28,797 nt of DNA. Source: CAYNCE01 sp964522515. GTDB taxonomy: Bacteria; Patescibacteriota; Patescibacteriia; UBA2196. The DNA is taken from positions 1 through 28,797 of the forward strand of contig CAZFWC010000008.1 in assembly GCA_964522515.1 (NCBI GenBank), read 5' to 3'. The position numbers and the translations under genes were made by a program. The notes under the pieces were generated by a model that was not told where the DNA came from, made no database searches, and saw nothing but the letters and a program-made list of their open reading frames with translations. Below, piece after piece: positions 7,419-14,457 of the stretch (positions are counted from its first letter, which is position 1; every line of letters begins with the position of its first letter).

Positions 7419-9050
7419 TTACATTCCCATCATTCCTGGATTCATTGGTGGCATTTGCGGAGAATTATTTTCTTTACTTGGCAAATCAGCAACAACAACT
7501 TCAGTTGTTAAAATAAGTCCTGCAATTGAAGCCGCGTTTTGTAAAGCGCTTCGTGTAACTTTTGTTGGATCAATAATCCCTGATTCAACTAAATCTTCAT
7601 ATTGATTTTTTTCAGCATTGTAACCAAAATTCCCTTCACGCTTTTTAATTTCTGAAACAACAACAGAACCATCTTTGCCAGCATTTAAAGCAATTTGTTT
7701 TACTGGTTCTTCTAGCGCGCGTTTTAAAATGTTTAAACCAATTTTTTCATCTTCCAAAACTTGAATGTTATTAACTACTGGCAAAGCACGGAGCAAAGCA
7801 ACACCTCCCCCAACAACAATCCCTTCTTCAACAGCAGCGCGAGTGGCAGACAAAGCATCCTCAATTCTGTGTTTTTTTTCTTTCATTTCAGTTTCAGTAG
7901 CAGCTCCAACTTTTAACACAGCAACACCTCCGCCAAGTTTTCCTAACCGTTCTTGCAGTTTTTCTTTATCAAAATCTGATGTTGTGTTCTCAAGTTGAGA
8001 TTTAATTTGTTCAACTCTAGTTTTAATTTCATTTTCTTCTCCCTTGCCTTCAATTAAAGTTGTGTCATCTTTTGTTGCTACAACTTTTCTAGCTTGACCC
8101 AAATCATTTAAATCAACATTTTCTAATTTTAAACCAACTTCTTCTGAAATAACTCTTGCCCCAGTTAAAACAGCAATATCAGAAAGCATTTCTTTTTTAC
8201 GATCGCCAAAACCAGGCGCTTTAATTGCTAAAACATTAAACACTCCCTGCAATTTATTTAAAACCAAAGTAGTTAACGCAACACCTTCAATTTCATCAGC
8301 AATAATTACTAAATCTTTTTTTCCAGATTGTATTAATTTCTCAAGCAAAGGACGAATATCTTCAACAGAAGAAATTTTTTGTTCAGTTACTAAAATATAT
8401 GGATTTTCCATTACTGATTCCATTCGCGCAGTATCAGTAATCATATAAGGTGAAACATAACCTTGATCAAATTGCATTCCTTCAACAATTTCTTTTTTTA
8501 AACCAAATTCTTGGGATTCTTCAACAGTAATTACCCCGTCTTTCCCAACTTCTTCCATTATTTCCGCAATTAAATTTCCAATTTCAGGATCGTTAGCGGA
8601 AATAGAAGCGATGTGAGCAATATCATTTTTACCTTGAACAGGTTTTGAAATTTTTTCTTTAAGCTCTTTAACAATTGCCTTAACACCTTTTTCAATCCCG
8701 CGACGAATTGACATTGGGTCAGCTCCAGCAGTTACATTTTTTAATCCTTGAGTTAAAATACTTTGCGCAAGTAAAGTAGCTGTTGTTGTGCCATCACCTG
8801 CGACATCATTTGTTTTTGTGGCAACTTCTTTAACCATTTCAGCTCCAATTGCTTCAAATTTATCTTCTAATTCAATTTCTTTAGCAACTGTTACTCCATC
8901 TTTTGTTACAGTTGGTGAACCAAAATTTTCACCAATTACAACATTTCGGCCTTTTGGTCCTAAGGTTACTTTTACAGTGTTAGCTAATTTGTCAACACCT
9001 TTTTTTAAAGCTAGACGAGCTTCTTCATCAAAAATAATTTGTTTAGGCAT
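7419..9050 (-). CDS. groEL: Chaperonin GroEL (60-kDa)
   Basis: The ATP-driven folding chamber of the cytosol, partner of GroES. The length of 543 residues is the normal family size. Visible motifs include the GPKGRNV phosphate loop (about 31-37), D51 of the VTKDGVTVAKEI region, the nucleotide-binding GDGTTTAT (about 85-92), the GGGVALLRA equatorial segment (about 412) and a methionine/glycine-rich tail ending NPGMMGM. There are no insertions or broken motifs. It starts 11 nt after the groES stop and has no clear Shine-Dalgarno, so translation is probably coupled or initiates without one. No CIRCE inverted repeat is seen upstream of the operon, so HrcA control is not supported. Confidence 0.98.
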   Translation of the reverse strand: MPKQIIFDEEARLALKKGVDKLANTVKVTLGPKGRNVVIGENFGSPTVTKDGVTVAKEIELEDKFEAIGAEMVKEVATKTNDVAGDGTTTATLLAQSILTQGLKNVTAGADPMSIRRGIEKGVKAIVKELKEKISKPVQGKNDIAHIASISANDPEIGNLIAEIMEEVGKDGVITVEESQEFGLKKEIVEGMQFDQGYVSPYMITDTARMESVMENPYILVTEQKISSVEDIRPLLEKLIQSGKKDLVIIADEIEGVALTTLVLNKLQGVFNVLAIKAPGFGDRKKEMLSDIAVLTGARVISEEVGLKLENVDLNDLGQARKVVATKDDTTLIEGKGEENEIKTRVEQIKSQLENTTSDFDKEKLQERLGKLGGGVAVLKVGAATETEMKEKKHRIEDALSATRAAVEEGIVVGGGVALLRALPVVNNIQVLEDEKIGLNILKRALEEPVKQIALNAGKDGSVVVSEIKKREGNFGYNAEKNQYEDLVESGIIDPTKVTRSALQNAASIAGLILTTEVVVADLPSKENNSPQMPPMNPGMMGM

Positions 9051-9061
9051 AAAATTTTTTA

Positions 9062-9352
9062 TTAGTTAATTATTGCAACTACATCACTCTCCGAAAGAAT
9101 AAAATATTCCTCTCCTTCAAATTTAATTTCTTCTGGAGCGTATTTTTTAAACATAATATTGTCTCCGACTTTTATACTCATTTCAAGAGGATTGCCACTA
9201 TCCAAAACACGACCTGGACCAACAGCAACAACTTGACCTTTTTCTGCTTTTTCTTTTGCGTCTTCTGGAAGAACAATTCCAGTCCCGAGTCCTCGGGATT
9301 CCTCAATAAGAGGTTTCACAATTAAGTGATCTGTTAAAGGTTTTAGATTCAT
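9062..9352 (-). CDS. groES: Co-chaperonin GroES (10-kDa)
   Basis: Lid of the GroEL chamber, 96 residues, normal length. It begins NLKPLTDHLIVKPL and contains GIVLPEDAKEK, GQVVAVGPGR and KVGDNIMFKKYA, all typical. The mobile loop region reads EESRGLGTGIVLPE, where most GroES proteins have something like EKTASGIVLPD. The unusual SRGLG is encoded by a family B palindrome (9283-9298). The mobile loop is the GroEL contact, so this is a notable place for an element to settle. First gene of the operon, with groEL 11 nt downstream. The upstream DNA has two direct copies of GGGTGATAAAA. Confidence 0.97.
   Translation of the reverse strand: MNLKPLTDHLIVKPLIEESRGLGTGIVLPEDAKEKAEKGQVVAVGPGRVLDSGNPLEMSIKVGDNIMFKKYAPEEIKFEGEEYFILSESDVVAIIN
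9281..9302. repeat. Palindromic element family B, copy 1 (in groES mobile loop)
   Basis: TCCCGAG and CTCGGGA form a near-perfect palindrome (TCCCGAGTCCTCGGGATTC). The copy at 12008 has the same sequence except for the central base. Both are read in the same frame, giving ESRGLG here and ESRVLG there. Confidence 0.75.
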
Positions 9353-9457
9353 AGTTTTATCACCCTATTTTATCACCCAAATAAATAATATTTTATTCGT
9401 AAATATTCGCTTAACATTCGGGTTAAATTCGGGTAGTTAATTAATTATTACTTTATC
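9353..9457 (-). promoter_or_regulatory. groES upstream region with direct repeats
   Basis: On the minus strand, GGGTGATAAAA occurs twice just before the start codon. The first copy contains TGATAAAAT, an extended -10 candidate, which would give a leader of about 8 nt. Further out, ACCCGAAT-type motifs and a 28-nt stretch (9422-9449) are shared with the region upstream of the transposase fragment. No CIRCE is present. Confidence 0.5.
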
Positions 9458-10843
9458 TTAAATCATATTTATTTTTTTGTCAAGCTTAAAAAATAATCCT
9501 GCAATTAAAAATATTATTAACAACCCACTTGGTAAAGTCCACCAAAAATGATCAAACAAAAATAAAAATAAAAAAACACCTAAACATAAAAACACTATTT
9601 TAAATTTTTGATTTCTAATTTCTAATTTTTTACTAAAAAAATAATAAATTAAAATAATAATAATTAAAAAAAATCCAACAATACCAATTTCACTTAAAAC
9701 CAACAAATAAACATTATGCGCTGGCTGATAAAAATACGCTGGTTGATCTGGACACATTTTTTGCAATTCAACAGTATAATTTCCAATTCCAGTTCCCAAC
9801 CACAAATTATTTTTTATAATTTCAAAAGACTGCTCTAAATTATTTATTCGTTCAATATTTGATTTGACTTCTAATCTTGCAGAATTTTGAAAACGCGTTT
9901 TAACAAGAGGAAAATAAATCACTGACAAAAACACAAAAACACAAAAACACAAAAACACAAATCCTAATTTCTGCCTGCCCGCCGAATTGGAGGGATTTCT
10001 GATTTCTGATTTCTTCCTAACAAAATAGTAATCTAACAAGATAACAATTATAAACGCTAACCACCCTGCGCGAGAAAAAGTAAAAAATAATCCAGCAGAT
10101 AAAATTAAAAATAAAATAATCAAAACATTTTTTTGATATTTTTTAAATAAAATAGAATATAAATAAAAACAAAAAATAACAGCAACAATTAAAAATCCTG
10201 CAAAAATATTTGGATGAGGGAAACTTCCATAAGCTCGCAACCAACGACCAGTTGCAGTTTCTACAACACTATTACCTAAAATTTCAGAAGAATGAAAAGC
10301 TAAACCTAACCATTTATTTGCAAAAGTAGATTGAGTTAAAAATTGATAAACTCCTAAACTTGCAGACAAAGTCATTGAAATTACAAAACTCCAAGCTAGT
10401 TTTACCCCGTCAAATAGTCCCGAATTTTCAAGATTCAACTCTGTTGATCTGACAGGGTAAACTTTTAAAAATTTTATTTTAGATAAAATCCAAACCAATA
10501 CTATTCCTTGTAAAATTCGCAACAACCAATAAAAACTTAATAATTTATTTTCTGCAAAAATAAAATTTAAAACAACAAAAAATAAACAACAAGCAACTAA
10601 TAAAATTTTCCCTTTCTTTTTTTCCCTTTCTTTTTTTCCCTTTCTTTTTATAAAACTACAAACTAAAAAAGAAATAAACAAGATAACAAAAATTACATCA
10701 AATCCATAAATCGCAATTCGTCCGTACTCCCAAACCTCTTCACTAATTTTTGGATTCCAAATAATCCATCGCGTTTGCCACGGAATTAAAAAAACAAAAA
10801 AATATAATAAATATTCAATGATTTTATTTAATTTATTTTTCAT
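9458..10843 (-). CDS. O-antigen ligase/polymerase-like membrane protein
   Basis: 461 residues with about a dozen hydrophobic helices and the signatures of the Wzy_C/WaaL ligase family: RAYGSFPHPN (about 203-212), FSRAGWLA (about 256-263) and WLGTGIGNYTVEL followed by a loop with QPAHNVYLLVLSEIG (about 373-387). Such proteins join or polymerise lipid-linked glycans outside the membrane. Acceptor and glycan are not deducible here. The neighbouring glycosyltransferase genes fit a surface-glycan role. Two repeat-derived insertions are visible: a family D element (about 127-148, VYPVRSTELNLENSG) and a short family C-like palindrome beside GATTTCT heptamers (about 278-291). Two low-complexity tracts also encode part of it. 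The start ATG is 41 nt from the divergent glycosyltransferase. Confidence 0.85.
   Translation of the reverse strand: MKNKLNKIIEYLLYFFVFLIPWQTRWIIWNPKISEEVWEYGRIAIYGFDVIFVILFISFLVCSFIKRKGKKEREKKKGKILLVACCLFFVVLNFIFAENKLLSFYWLLRILQGIVLVWILSKIKFLKVYPVRSTELNLENSGLFDGVKLAWSFVISMTLSASLGVYQFLTQSTFANKWLGLAFHSSEILGNSVVETATGRWLRAYGSFPHPNIFAGFLIVAVIFCFYLYSILFKKYQKNVLIILFLILSAGLFFTFSRAGWLAFIIVILLDYYFVRKKSEIRNPSNSAGRQKLGFVFLCFCVFVFLSVIYFPLVKTRFQNSARLEVKSNIERINNLEQSFEIIKNNLWLGTGIGNYTVELQKMCPDQPAYFYQPAHNVYLLVLSEIGIVGFFLIIIILIYYFFSKKLEIRNQKFKIVFLCLGVFLFLFLFDHFWWTLPSGLLIIFLIAGLFFKLDKKINMI
9611..9628. repeat. Heptamer repeat ATTTCTA (coding)
   Basis: Two full copies plus a partial one within the ligase gene, encoding the LEIRNQKFK segment. 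Similar AATTTCT repeats occur at 15887 and 27415. Confidence 0.6.
9925..9959. repeat. Octamer tandem repeat ACAAAAAC (coding)
   Basis: About 4.4 perfect copies of period 8 inside the ligase gene. It encodes the hydrophobic FVFLCFCVFVFL part of a membrane helix. A slippage-prone tract. Confidence 0.85.
9970..10014. repeat. Short family C-like palindrome beside GATTTCT x3
   Basis: CCTGCCCGCC...GGAGGG (about 9974-9994) is followed at once by three copies of GATTTCT (9994-10014) and preceded by AATTTCT. The palindrome therefore sits inside a heptamer array, as also seen at 27375-27430. Confidence 0.65.
10401..10461. repeat. Palindromic element family D (in ligase gene)
   Basis: Ends TTTACCCCGTCA (10401-10412) and TGACAGGGTAAA (10450-10461) are inverted repeats matching at 11 of 12 positions. 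An inner TCAAC-TCT-GTTGA hairpin lies between them. The 61-bp unit is read in frame as VYPVRSTELNLENSGLFDGVK. Only one copy is in this window, so its mobile nature is inferred. Confidence 0.65.
10610..10649. repeat. 14-nt tandem repeat CCCTTTCTTTTTTT (coding)
   Basis: Three copies at a 14-nt period (CCC at 10610, 10624 and 10638). It encodes the basic KRKGKKEREKKKGK loop of the ligase. The period is twice seven, like the other repeats in the window. Confidence 0.8.
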
Positions 10844-10869
10844 AAATAATTTATTTTTTAATAAAACAA

Positions 10870-10878
10870 TGTTAAACT
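10870..10878 (+). promoter_or_regulatory. Extended -10 of a leaderless glycosyltransferase gene
   Basis: TGTTAAACT ends exactly six bases before the ATG at 10885, so the predicted +1 is the A of the start codon. Same geometry as at 7325 and 19189. No Shine-Dalgarno is visible. Confidence 0.55.
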
Positions 10879-10884
10879 TAATTT

Positions 10885-11781
10885 ATGGATAATCTTAATT
10901 GCTCAATTGTAGTTCCAACTTTTAATCACTTGACTTATTTAAAAAAATGTCTAGCTTCTTTATTAAATTTAAATTATAAAAATTATGAAATAATTATTGT
11001 TAATGACGCCTCTACAGACAAAACACAAGAATATTTAGAAACAATTTACAATCCAAAAATTTCAATTGTACATCACTCTAAAAATTTAGGCATTGCTCAA
11101 ACACGAAATTCAGGAATTAAAAAAGCTCAATATAAAATAATTGCTTTTACAGATGCTGATTGTGTCGTAGATAAAAATTGGCTTAATAATTTATTGTATA
11201 AATTTAATAATCCAAAAATTGATTTTATAATTGGTCAAACTTTTTATATTCATAAAAATTATAAAGGTTACTTTCCAGAAAGACTAGTAAGCAATATTAA
11301 TGCTAATTGGCCGATGGCAGGTAATATTGCTTTTCGAAAAAATGTTTTTGATAAAATAGGTTTTTTTGATCCTTATTTTATAACAAATGAAGACACTGAT
11401 TTAGCCATTCGGGCAATAGCTAATAATCTAAATTATACCCGCGAAAATAATGCAATTGTTTACCATCAAAAAATGAATTGGTCTGTAAATTCACTTTTAA
11501 ATTCAGCAATTAATCCATCTGTTTGGCCAATTTTAAAGAAAAAATATCCACATCATTATTTACATTTTAAACCAAAAATTTTATTTAAAACAATTATTAA
11601 TCCTATGGAATATATTTATCTTTTAACAATGCCTATTTTAATTCCAATTCTACTTATTAGATATTTAATGCACGGAAAAAAAGATTTAAAAATATTTTTT
11701 ACTAAATGGCCAATTTTAATAATTTTAAAAAGATTTTATATTTACCGAGAATCTATTAAACAAAAACAACTAATGTTCTAA
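10885..11781 (+). CDS. Family 2 glycosyltransferase
   Basis: 298 residues with a GT-A fold at the N-terminus: SIVVPTFNHLTYLKKCLASL (about 7-26), EIIIVNDASTDKT (about 35-47), the metal-binding TDADC (89-93), AGNIAFRKNVFDKIGFFD and the acceptor-site NEDTDLAIR. A hydrophobic stretch near the C-terminus (YIYLLTMPILIPILLIRYLM) suggests membrane association. It transfers a sugar from an activated donor, probably during surface-glycan assembly; the sugar is unknown. Divergent from the ligase gene and convergent, with a 2-bp gap, with the nucleotidyltransferase gene. The start follows an extended -10 by six bases and is therefore probably leaderless. Confidence 0.9.
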   Translation: MDNLNCSIVVPTFNHLTYLKKCLASLLNLNYKNYEIIIVNDASTDKTQEYLETIYNPKISIVHHSKNLGIAQTRNSGIKKAQYKIIAFTDADCVVDKNWLNNLLYKFNNPKIDFIIGQTFYIHKNYKGYFPERLVSNINANWPMAGNIAFRKNVFDKIGFFDPYFITNEDTDLAIRAIANNLNYTRENNAIVYHQKMNWSVNSLLNSAINPSVWPILKKKYPHHYLHFKPKILFKTIINPMEYIYLLTMPILIPILLIRYLMHGKKDLKIFFTKWPILIILKRFYIYRESIKQKQLMF

Positions 11782-11783
11782 AT

Positions 11784-12728
11784 TTAATAATTTAATTTTT
11801 TCTTTAAATTCTTATCCCATTTTTCAAAATCCTCTTGTCTTTTATCACTTAAATGAAACTTTAACATTTTATCATTAATAATTACTTTATTATTATTTTC
11901 TTGAGACGCGTTTTTTAATTCTTTTGGCAAATACCACAACTGAATTTTCTTTAATATTTTTTCTTGTAGACTAAAATTATTTTTAAGAATATTCGTATTA
12001 TTAGCACTCCCGAGTACTCGGGATTCGCACAATTCACAATTAGGTAAATATTTTTTAACCCACTCATTTGTTTTTACAAATTTATTCCACAAATCATTTT
12101 CAAAATACAGTGGTTGAAACGATGTTAGCCAATAAATTAAACTAACATCAAATTCACTTATTTTAGTTTGTTCCAAATTCAAATTATCTTCTGTAACAAA
12201 ATAACTTAAACAAAATTTATCTTTTTTATTTTTTGCGTTTGGTCGCAAATTAAATAATTTTAACCAACCAACTGACCACCAACGCGCTGACCAAATTCTG
12301 TTTGGCTTAGTAATAATAAATAAATCAATATCCGAATTTTCTTTTGCATTTAAATATCCAACTGAATTGCACAAAAAAATCGCTTTAATCCAAGGCACAA
12401 ATTTTAAAAATTTTACTAATTTTTTGACTTTTTTAATTTTCTTTAATGAAATTTCTTTTCTTTGTTTCCTGATTTCTACAATTTCTTCTCGGCCAGTTAA
12501 AAAATAAAACTCGTCTTTTTGTTCAATCTTTTTTTTATTTACTAATTCATCTAGACTTTTCTTAGTTCTTAATTCATAATTCATAATTCCTTTCTGTTCA
12601 TCTGTAAAATTTTTGTCTAAAAAATTAACATTCATTAAATAAAATAAAACTTCTCCAGCCACCAGCGGAAAACTAAAAACATCAAACCACACCAAAGTTT
12701 TTAAAATATTTTTTTCTAGTTCTTGCAT
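11784..12728 (-). CDS. Nucleotidyltransferase-fold protein, unknown substrate
   Basis: 314 residues. The N-terminal part (about 8-80) looks like a winged-helix region (TLVWFDVFSFPLVAGEVLFYL). The core has the nucleotidyltransferase signature NSVGYLNAKENSDIDLF (about 121-137), with the DxD metal pair and a preceding Gly-Tyr in place of Gly-Ser, followed by FIITKPNRIWSARWW. A role in moving nucleotides is family knowledge; the target is not deducible. Two repeat-derived pieces are visible: AATTCAT heptamers encode GIMNYELRTKKS (about 47-58), and a family B palindrome encodes CESRVLGSANN (about 234-244). TATAAT ends five bases before the ATG, suggesting a nearly leaderless mRNA. The 3' end abuts a convergent gene with no terminator between them. 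Confidence 0.75.
   Translation of the reverse strand: MQELEKNILKTLVWFDVFSFPLVAGEVLFYLMNVNFLDKNFTDEQKGIMNYELRTKKSLDELVNKKKIEQKDEFYFLTGREEIVEIRKQRKEISLKKIKKVKKLVKFLKFVPWIKAIFLCNSVGYLNAKENSDIDLFIITKPNRIWSARWWSVGWLKLFNLRPNAKNKKDKFCLSYFVTEDNLNLEQTKISEFDVSLIYWLTSFQPLYFENDLWNKFVKTNEWVKKYLPNCELCESRVLGSANNTNILKNNFSLQEKILKKIQLWYLPKELKNASQENNNKVIINDKMLKFHLSDKRQEDFEKWDKNLKKKLNY
12008..12023. repeat. Palindromic element family B, copy 2 (coding)
   Basis: A perfect 16-nt palindrome, TCCCGAGTACTCGGGA, followed by TTC as in the groES copy. It is read in frame as ESRVLG inside the nucleotidyltransferase gene. Confidence 0.8.
12571..12590. repeat. Heptamer repeat AATTCAT (coding)
   Basis: Two full copies and a partial third in the nucleotidyltransferase gene, encoding the NYELR region. 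It belongs to the set of 7-nt repeats seen across the window. Confidence 0.55.
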
Positions 12729-12733
12729 AAAAT

Positions 12734-12739
12734 ATTATA
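12734..12739 (-). promoter_or_regulatory. -10 TATAAT of the nucleotidyltransferase gene
   Basis: A perfect TATAAT on the minus strand, five bases before the ATG at 12726-12728. This predicts initiation at or next to the start codon. No TGn extension is present. Confidence 0.5.
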
Positions 12740-12742
12740 ATT

Positions 12743-13080
12743 TCTGCGTTAATCCGCACTAAAATCAGCGCTAGATCTGCGCGAAATAAACACAAAAAAC
12801 ACAAAATATTAATTTTACCGCAATATATTTGAACAATAAACTTAACTAACTTTAATTAATTGTAGCACTAAAATTTAGAAAAATAAAAACCCGATTTAAA
12901 ATTATATCCAAAAAAGCCTAGACATAAATGTCCAGTCTAATTTTCCAAGCCCGCTTAAGCGGGCTTAATTTATTTTAACCTGACCCTTTAGGGTTAGGTT
13001 TATTTAAAACCTGATTGCAAGATAATATTCCACGGGATCCCATCATCCCGACTTCACTTCGTTGCGTCGGGATTCGGGAT
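12743..13080. repeat. Cluster of stacked hairpins in a gene-free stretch
   Basis: No gene lies between 12729 and 13082. The stretch holds an ATCNGCG-type direct repeat (12743-12783), a small GACAT/ATGTC hairpin (about 12921), a perfect 20-nt palindrome AAGCCCGCTTAAGCGGGCTT (12947-12966), AACCTGACCC/GGGTTAGGTT (12977-13000, one mismatch) and ATCCCGAC...GTCGGGAT (about 13045-13072). The last shares TCGGGATTC with family B. The hairpins could end the DHH transcript, but none has a good T-run on the minus strand. Most look like repeat insertions. Confidence 0.65.
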
Positions 13081-13082
13081 GA

Positions 13083-14216
13083 CTACTCTATTTTTTCTCT
13101 AATCTCATTTATCACTTCACTTTCAACTTCGTTTAAATTTTTATTCTCCATTTCAAAACTTACAAAAGTTTGTGTGCCTCGCGCGCCTAAATCTCGTAAT
13201 AATTGCCGTGAGTCATATTTTCCAGTTGTATAAAATTCTACATTAATTTTACTATTTTTCTTTTCATAAATCAAAAGAACCATTTCAGCTTCAGGTGAAT
13301 TAATTATCATTTCTTCAACAACACCTTTAATATCTTTTTCTTCAGCTCCTGATCTAACAAAATCAGAATTTGGAACAACTGCCCAAATTAATTTTAATGA
13401 TTTATCGTGTTCTAATCGCGCCAAAACCCGACCCCACAATTTTAACACACTTAATTTTTTAGTAAAATATAAATTATTTATAATTTCTTTTCGTTTTGCG
13501 CCTTTATTAATTAAATCAGACGCGATCTGCAAAGTTTTTGGCGCAACTTTATTAGTTTTAAAACTTTGAGTTTTACTAATCATCCCAGCTAGCAGTAAAG
13601 TTGCTAATTCTTCATTAATTAATTTATTATCAATAGTATTAATTATATTATAAATAATTTCGCAAACTGATGTTGAATTTAAATCAACTAAATTTAATTG
13701 TCCATAATTTTCATTACCTGAATTGTGATCAATATTTACAATTGTAGTTTCAAAAAAGAAATCTGATTGATTTAAATAAATTTCAGCTAAAGATTCCAAA
13801 TCCTGAGTGTCTAAAGTTAAAATTAAATCAAAATAATAATCAGTGTGGTCTGCGCTTAAATCATTTTCTGTAAACGCGTTTTCTTCTGGCAAAATGTATA
13901 TTTTTAATTTATCATCTTTAATATCATAAGAAAATTCATTAATTTTTCTGTTTTGCAAATCAAGAGAAATAATAAATTGGCGTAAATTAAATATTTTATT
14001 TTCAATTGTATTTATTTCATTTAAAAAAATTAACTCCTTCGGTATTACAAAATTATCGCACACGATCGTATATTTTTTATTTTGATTTTTTAAAAAATTA
14101 GCCAAAGCCAAAGCTCCTGCTACACTGTCGTAGGTAAAATCTTTTTTAAAACAAATTAAAATATTATTTGCTTTATTAATAAGTTCTTGAAATTGTTGCA
14201 AGCTTGATAAAGCCAT
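13083..14216 (-). CDS. DHH-family phosphoesterase (NrnA-like) with variant motifs
   Basis: 377 residues. The order of motifs matches the DHH/DHHA1 nanoRNase-PAP phosphatase family: an N-terminal NNILICFKKDFTYDSVAGALA (about 17-36) in place of the usual H.PDGDAIGS, LTLDTQDLESL (about 134-144), NIDHNSGNENYG (DHN where most have DHH), STSVCEIIY, and a C-terminal DHHA1-like end with RDLGARGTQTFVSF. The family cleaves short oligonucleotides or nucleotide phosphates. The altered metal-binding residues (first motif reduced to YDSVAG) may alter or abolish this, although similar variants recur in Patescibacteria as I recall. The start at 14216 is preceded by AGGA at 6 nt. A near-consensus promoter (14369-14397) and a 146-nt leader containing a 101-bp palindromic element lie upstream. 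Confidence 0.75.
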   Translation of the reverse strand: MALSSLQQFQELINKANNILICFKKDFTYDSVAGALALANFLKNQNKKYTIVCDNFVIPKELIFLNEINTIENKIFNLRQFIISLDLQNRKINEFSYDIKDDKLKIYILPEENAFTENDLSADHTDYYFDLILTLDTQDLESLAEIYLNQSDFFFETTIVNIDHNSGNENYGQLNLVDLNSTSVCEIIYNIINTIDNKLINEELATLLLAGMISKTQSFKTNKVAPKTLQIASDLINKGAKRKEIINNLYFTKKLSVLKLWGRVLARLEHDKSLKLIWAVVPNSDFVRSGAEEKDIKGVVEEMIINSPEAEMVLLIYEKKNSKINVEFYTTGKYDSRQLLRDLGARGTQTFVSFEMENKNLNEVESEVINEIREKIE

Positions 14217-14225
14217 TATGTTCCT

Positions 14226-14326
14226 GTTGGCTCCATCCCTCTTGGGTGGAGCCTGTTTGTTATTTCAGTAAAACTTTATTTAGTGGTCTGAACAAGGTGG
14301 CTCCACGCGTGAGCACTGGAGCCAAC
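14226..14326. mobile_element. Full-length family A element, MITE-like, 101 bp (intergenic copy)
   Basis: Ends GTTGGCTCCA (14226-14235) and TGGAGCCAAC (14317-14326) are perfect 10-bp terminal inverted repeats. It holds two hairpins (14229-14253 and 14299-14323) joined by a linker starting tgtttgttatttcagtaaaa. The comF copy at 22789-22889 has the same length, ends and linker, with compensating 1-nt differences. It carries no ORF, so any movement would need help in trans. It fills most of the 5' leader of the DHH gene. Confidence 0.85.
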
Positions 14327-14368
14327 TCAAAGATTAAAAAATTAAAAATAATAAAAGTAAATTATTTT

Positions 14369-14397
14369 AGTATACTTTGAAATTAAATTCGTGTCAA
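14369..14397 (-). promoter_or_regulatory. Near-consensus sigma70-type promoter of the DHH gene
   Basis: On the minus strand, TTGACA (14392-14397), exactly 17 nt, then TATACT (14369-14374). Predicted +1 is 14362, giving a 146-nt leader. One of the best -35/-10 pairs in the window. Confidence 0.8.
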
Positions 14398-14410
14398 TTT
14401 AAAATAAAAA

Positions 14411-14434
14411 TACCGATCCAAAATCGAATCGGTA
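14411..14434 (-). terminator. Terminator of the glycosyltransferase/membrane protein unit
   Basis: TACCGAT (14411-14417) and ATCGGTA (14428-14434) pair. On the minus strand a TTTTTATTTT tail follows. It lies 24 nt after the glycosyltransferase stop. Confidence 0.8.
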
Positions 14435-14457
14435 ATGTTTTATATTTATTGAACCAT

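Noticed and set aside
9353..9457. CIRCE (HrcA) operator before groES
   Set aside because: No TTAGCACTC-N9-GAGTGCTAA type inverted repeat is present; only ACCCGAAT and GGGTGATAAAA repeats.
12947..13000. Confident terminators for the DHH gene
   Set aside because: The stems are strong, but on the minus strand they are followed by A-rich or mixed sequence rather than T-runs.
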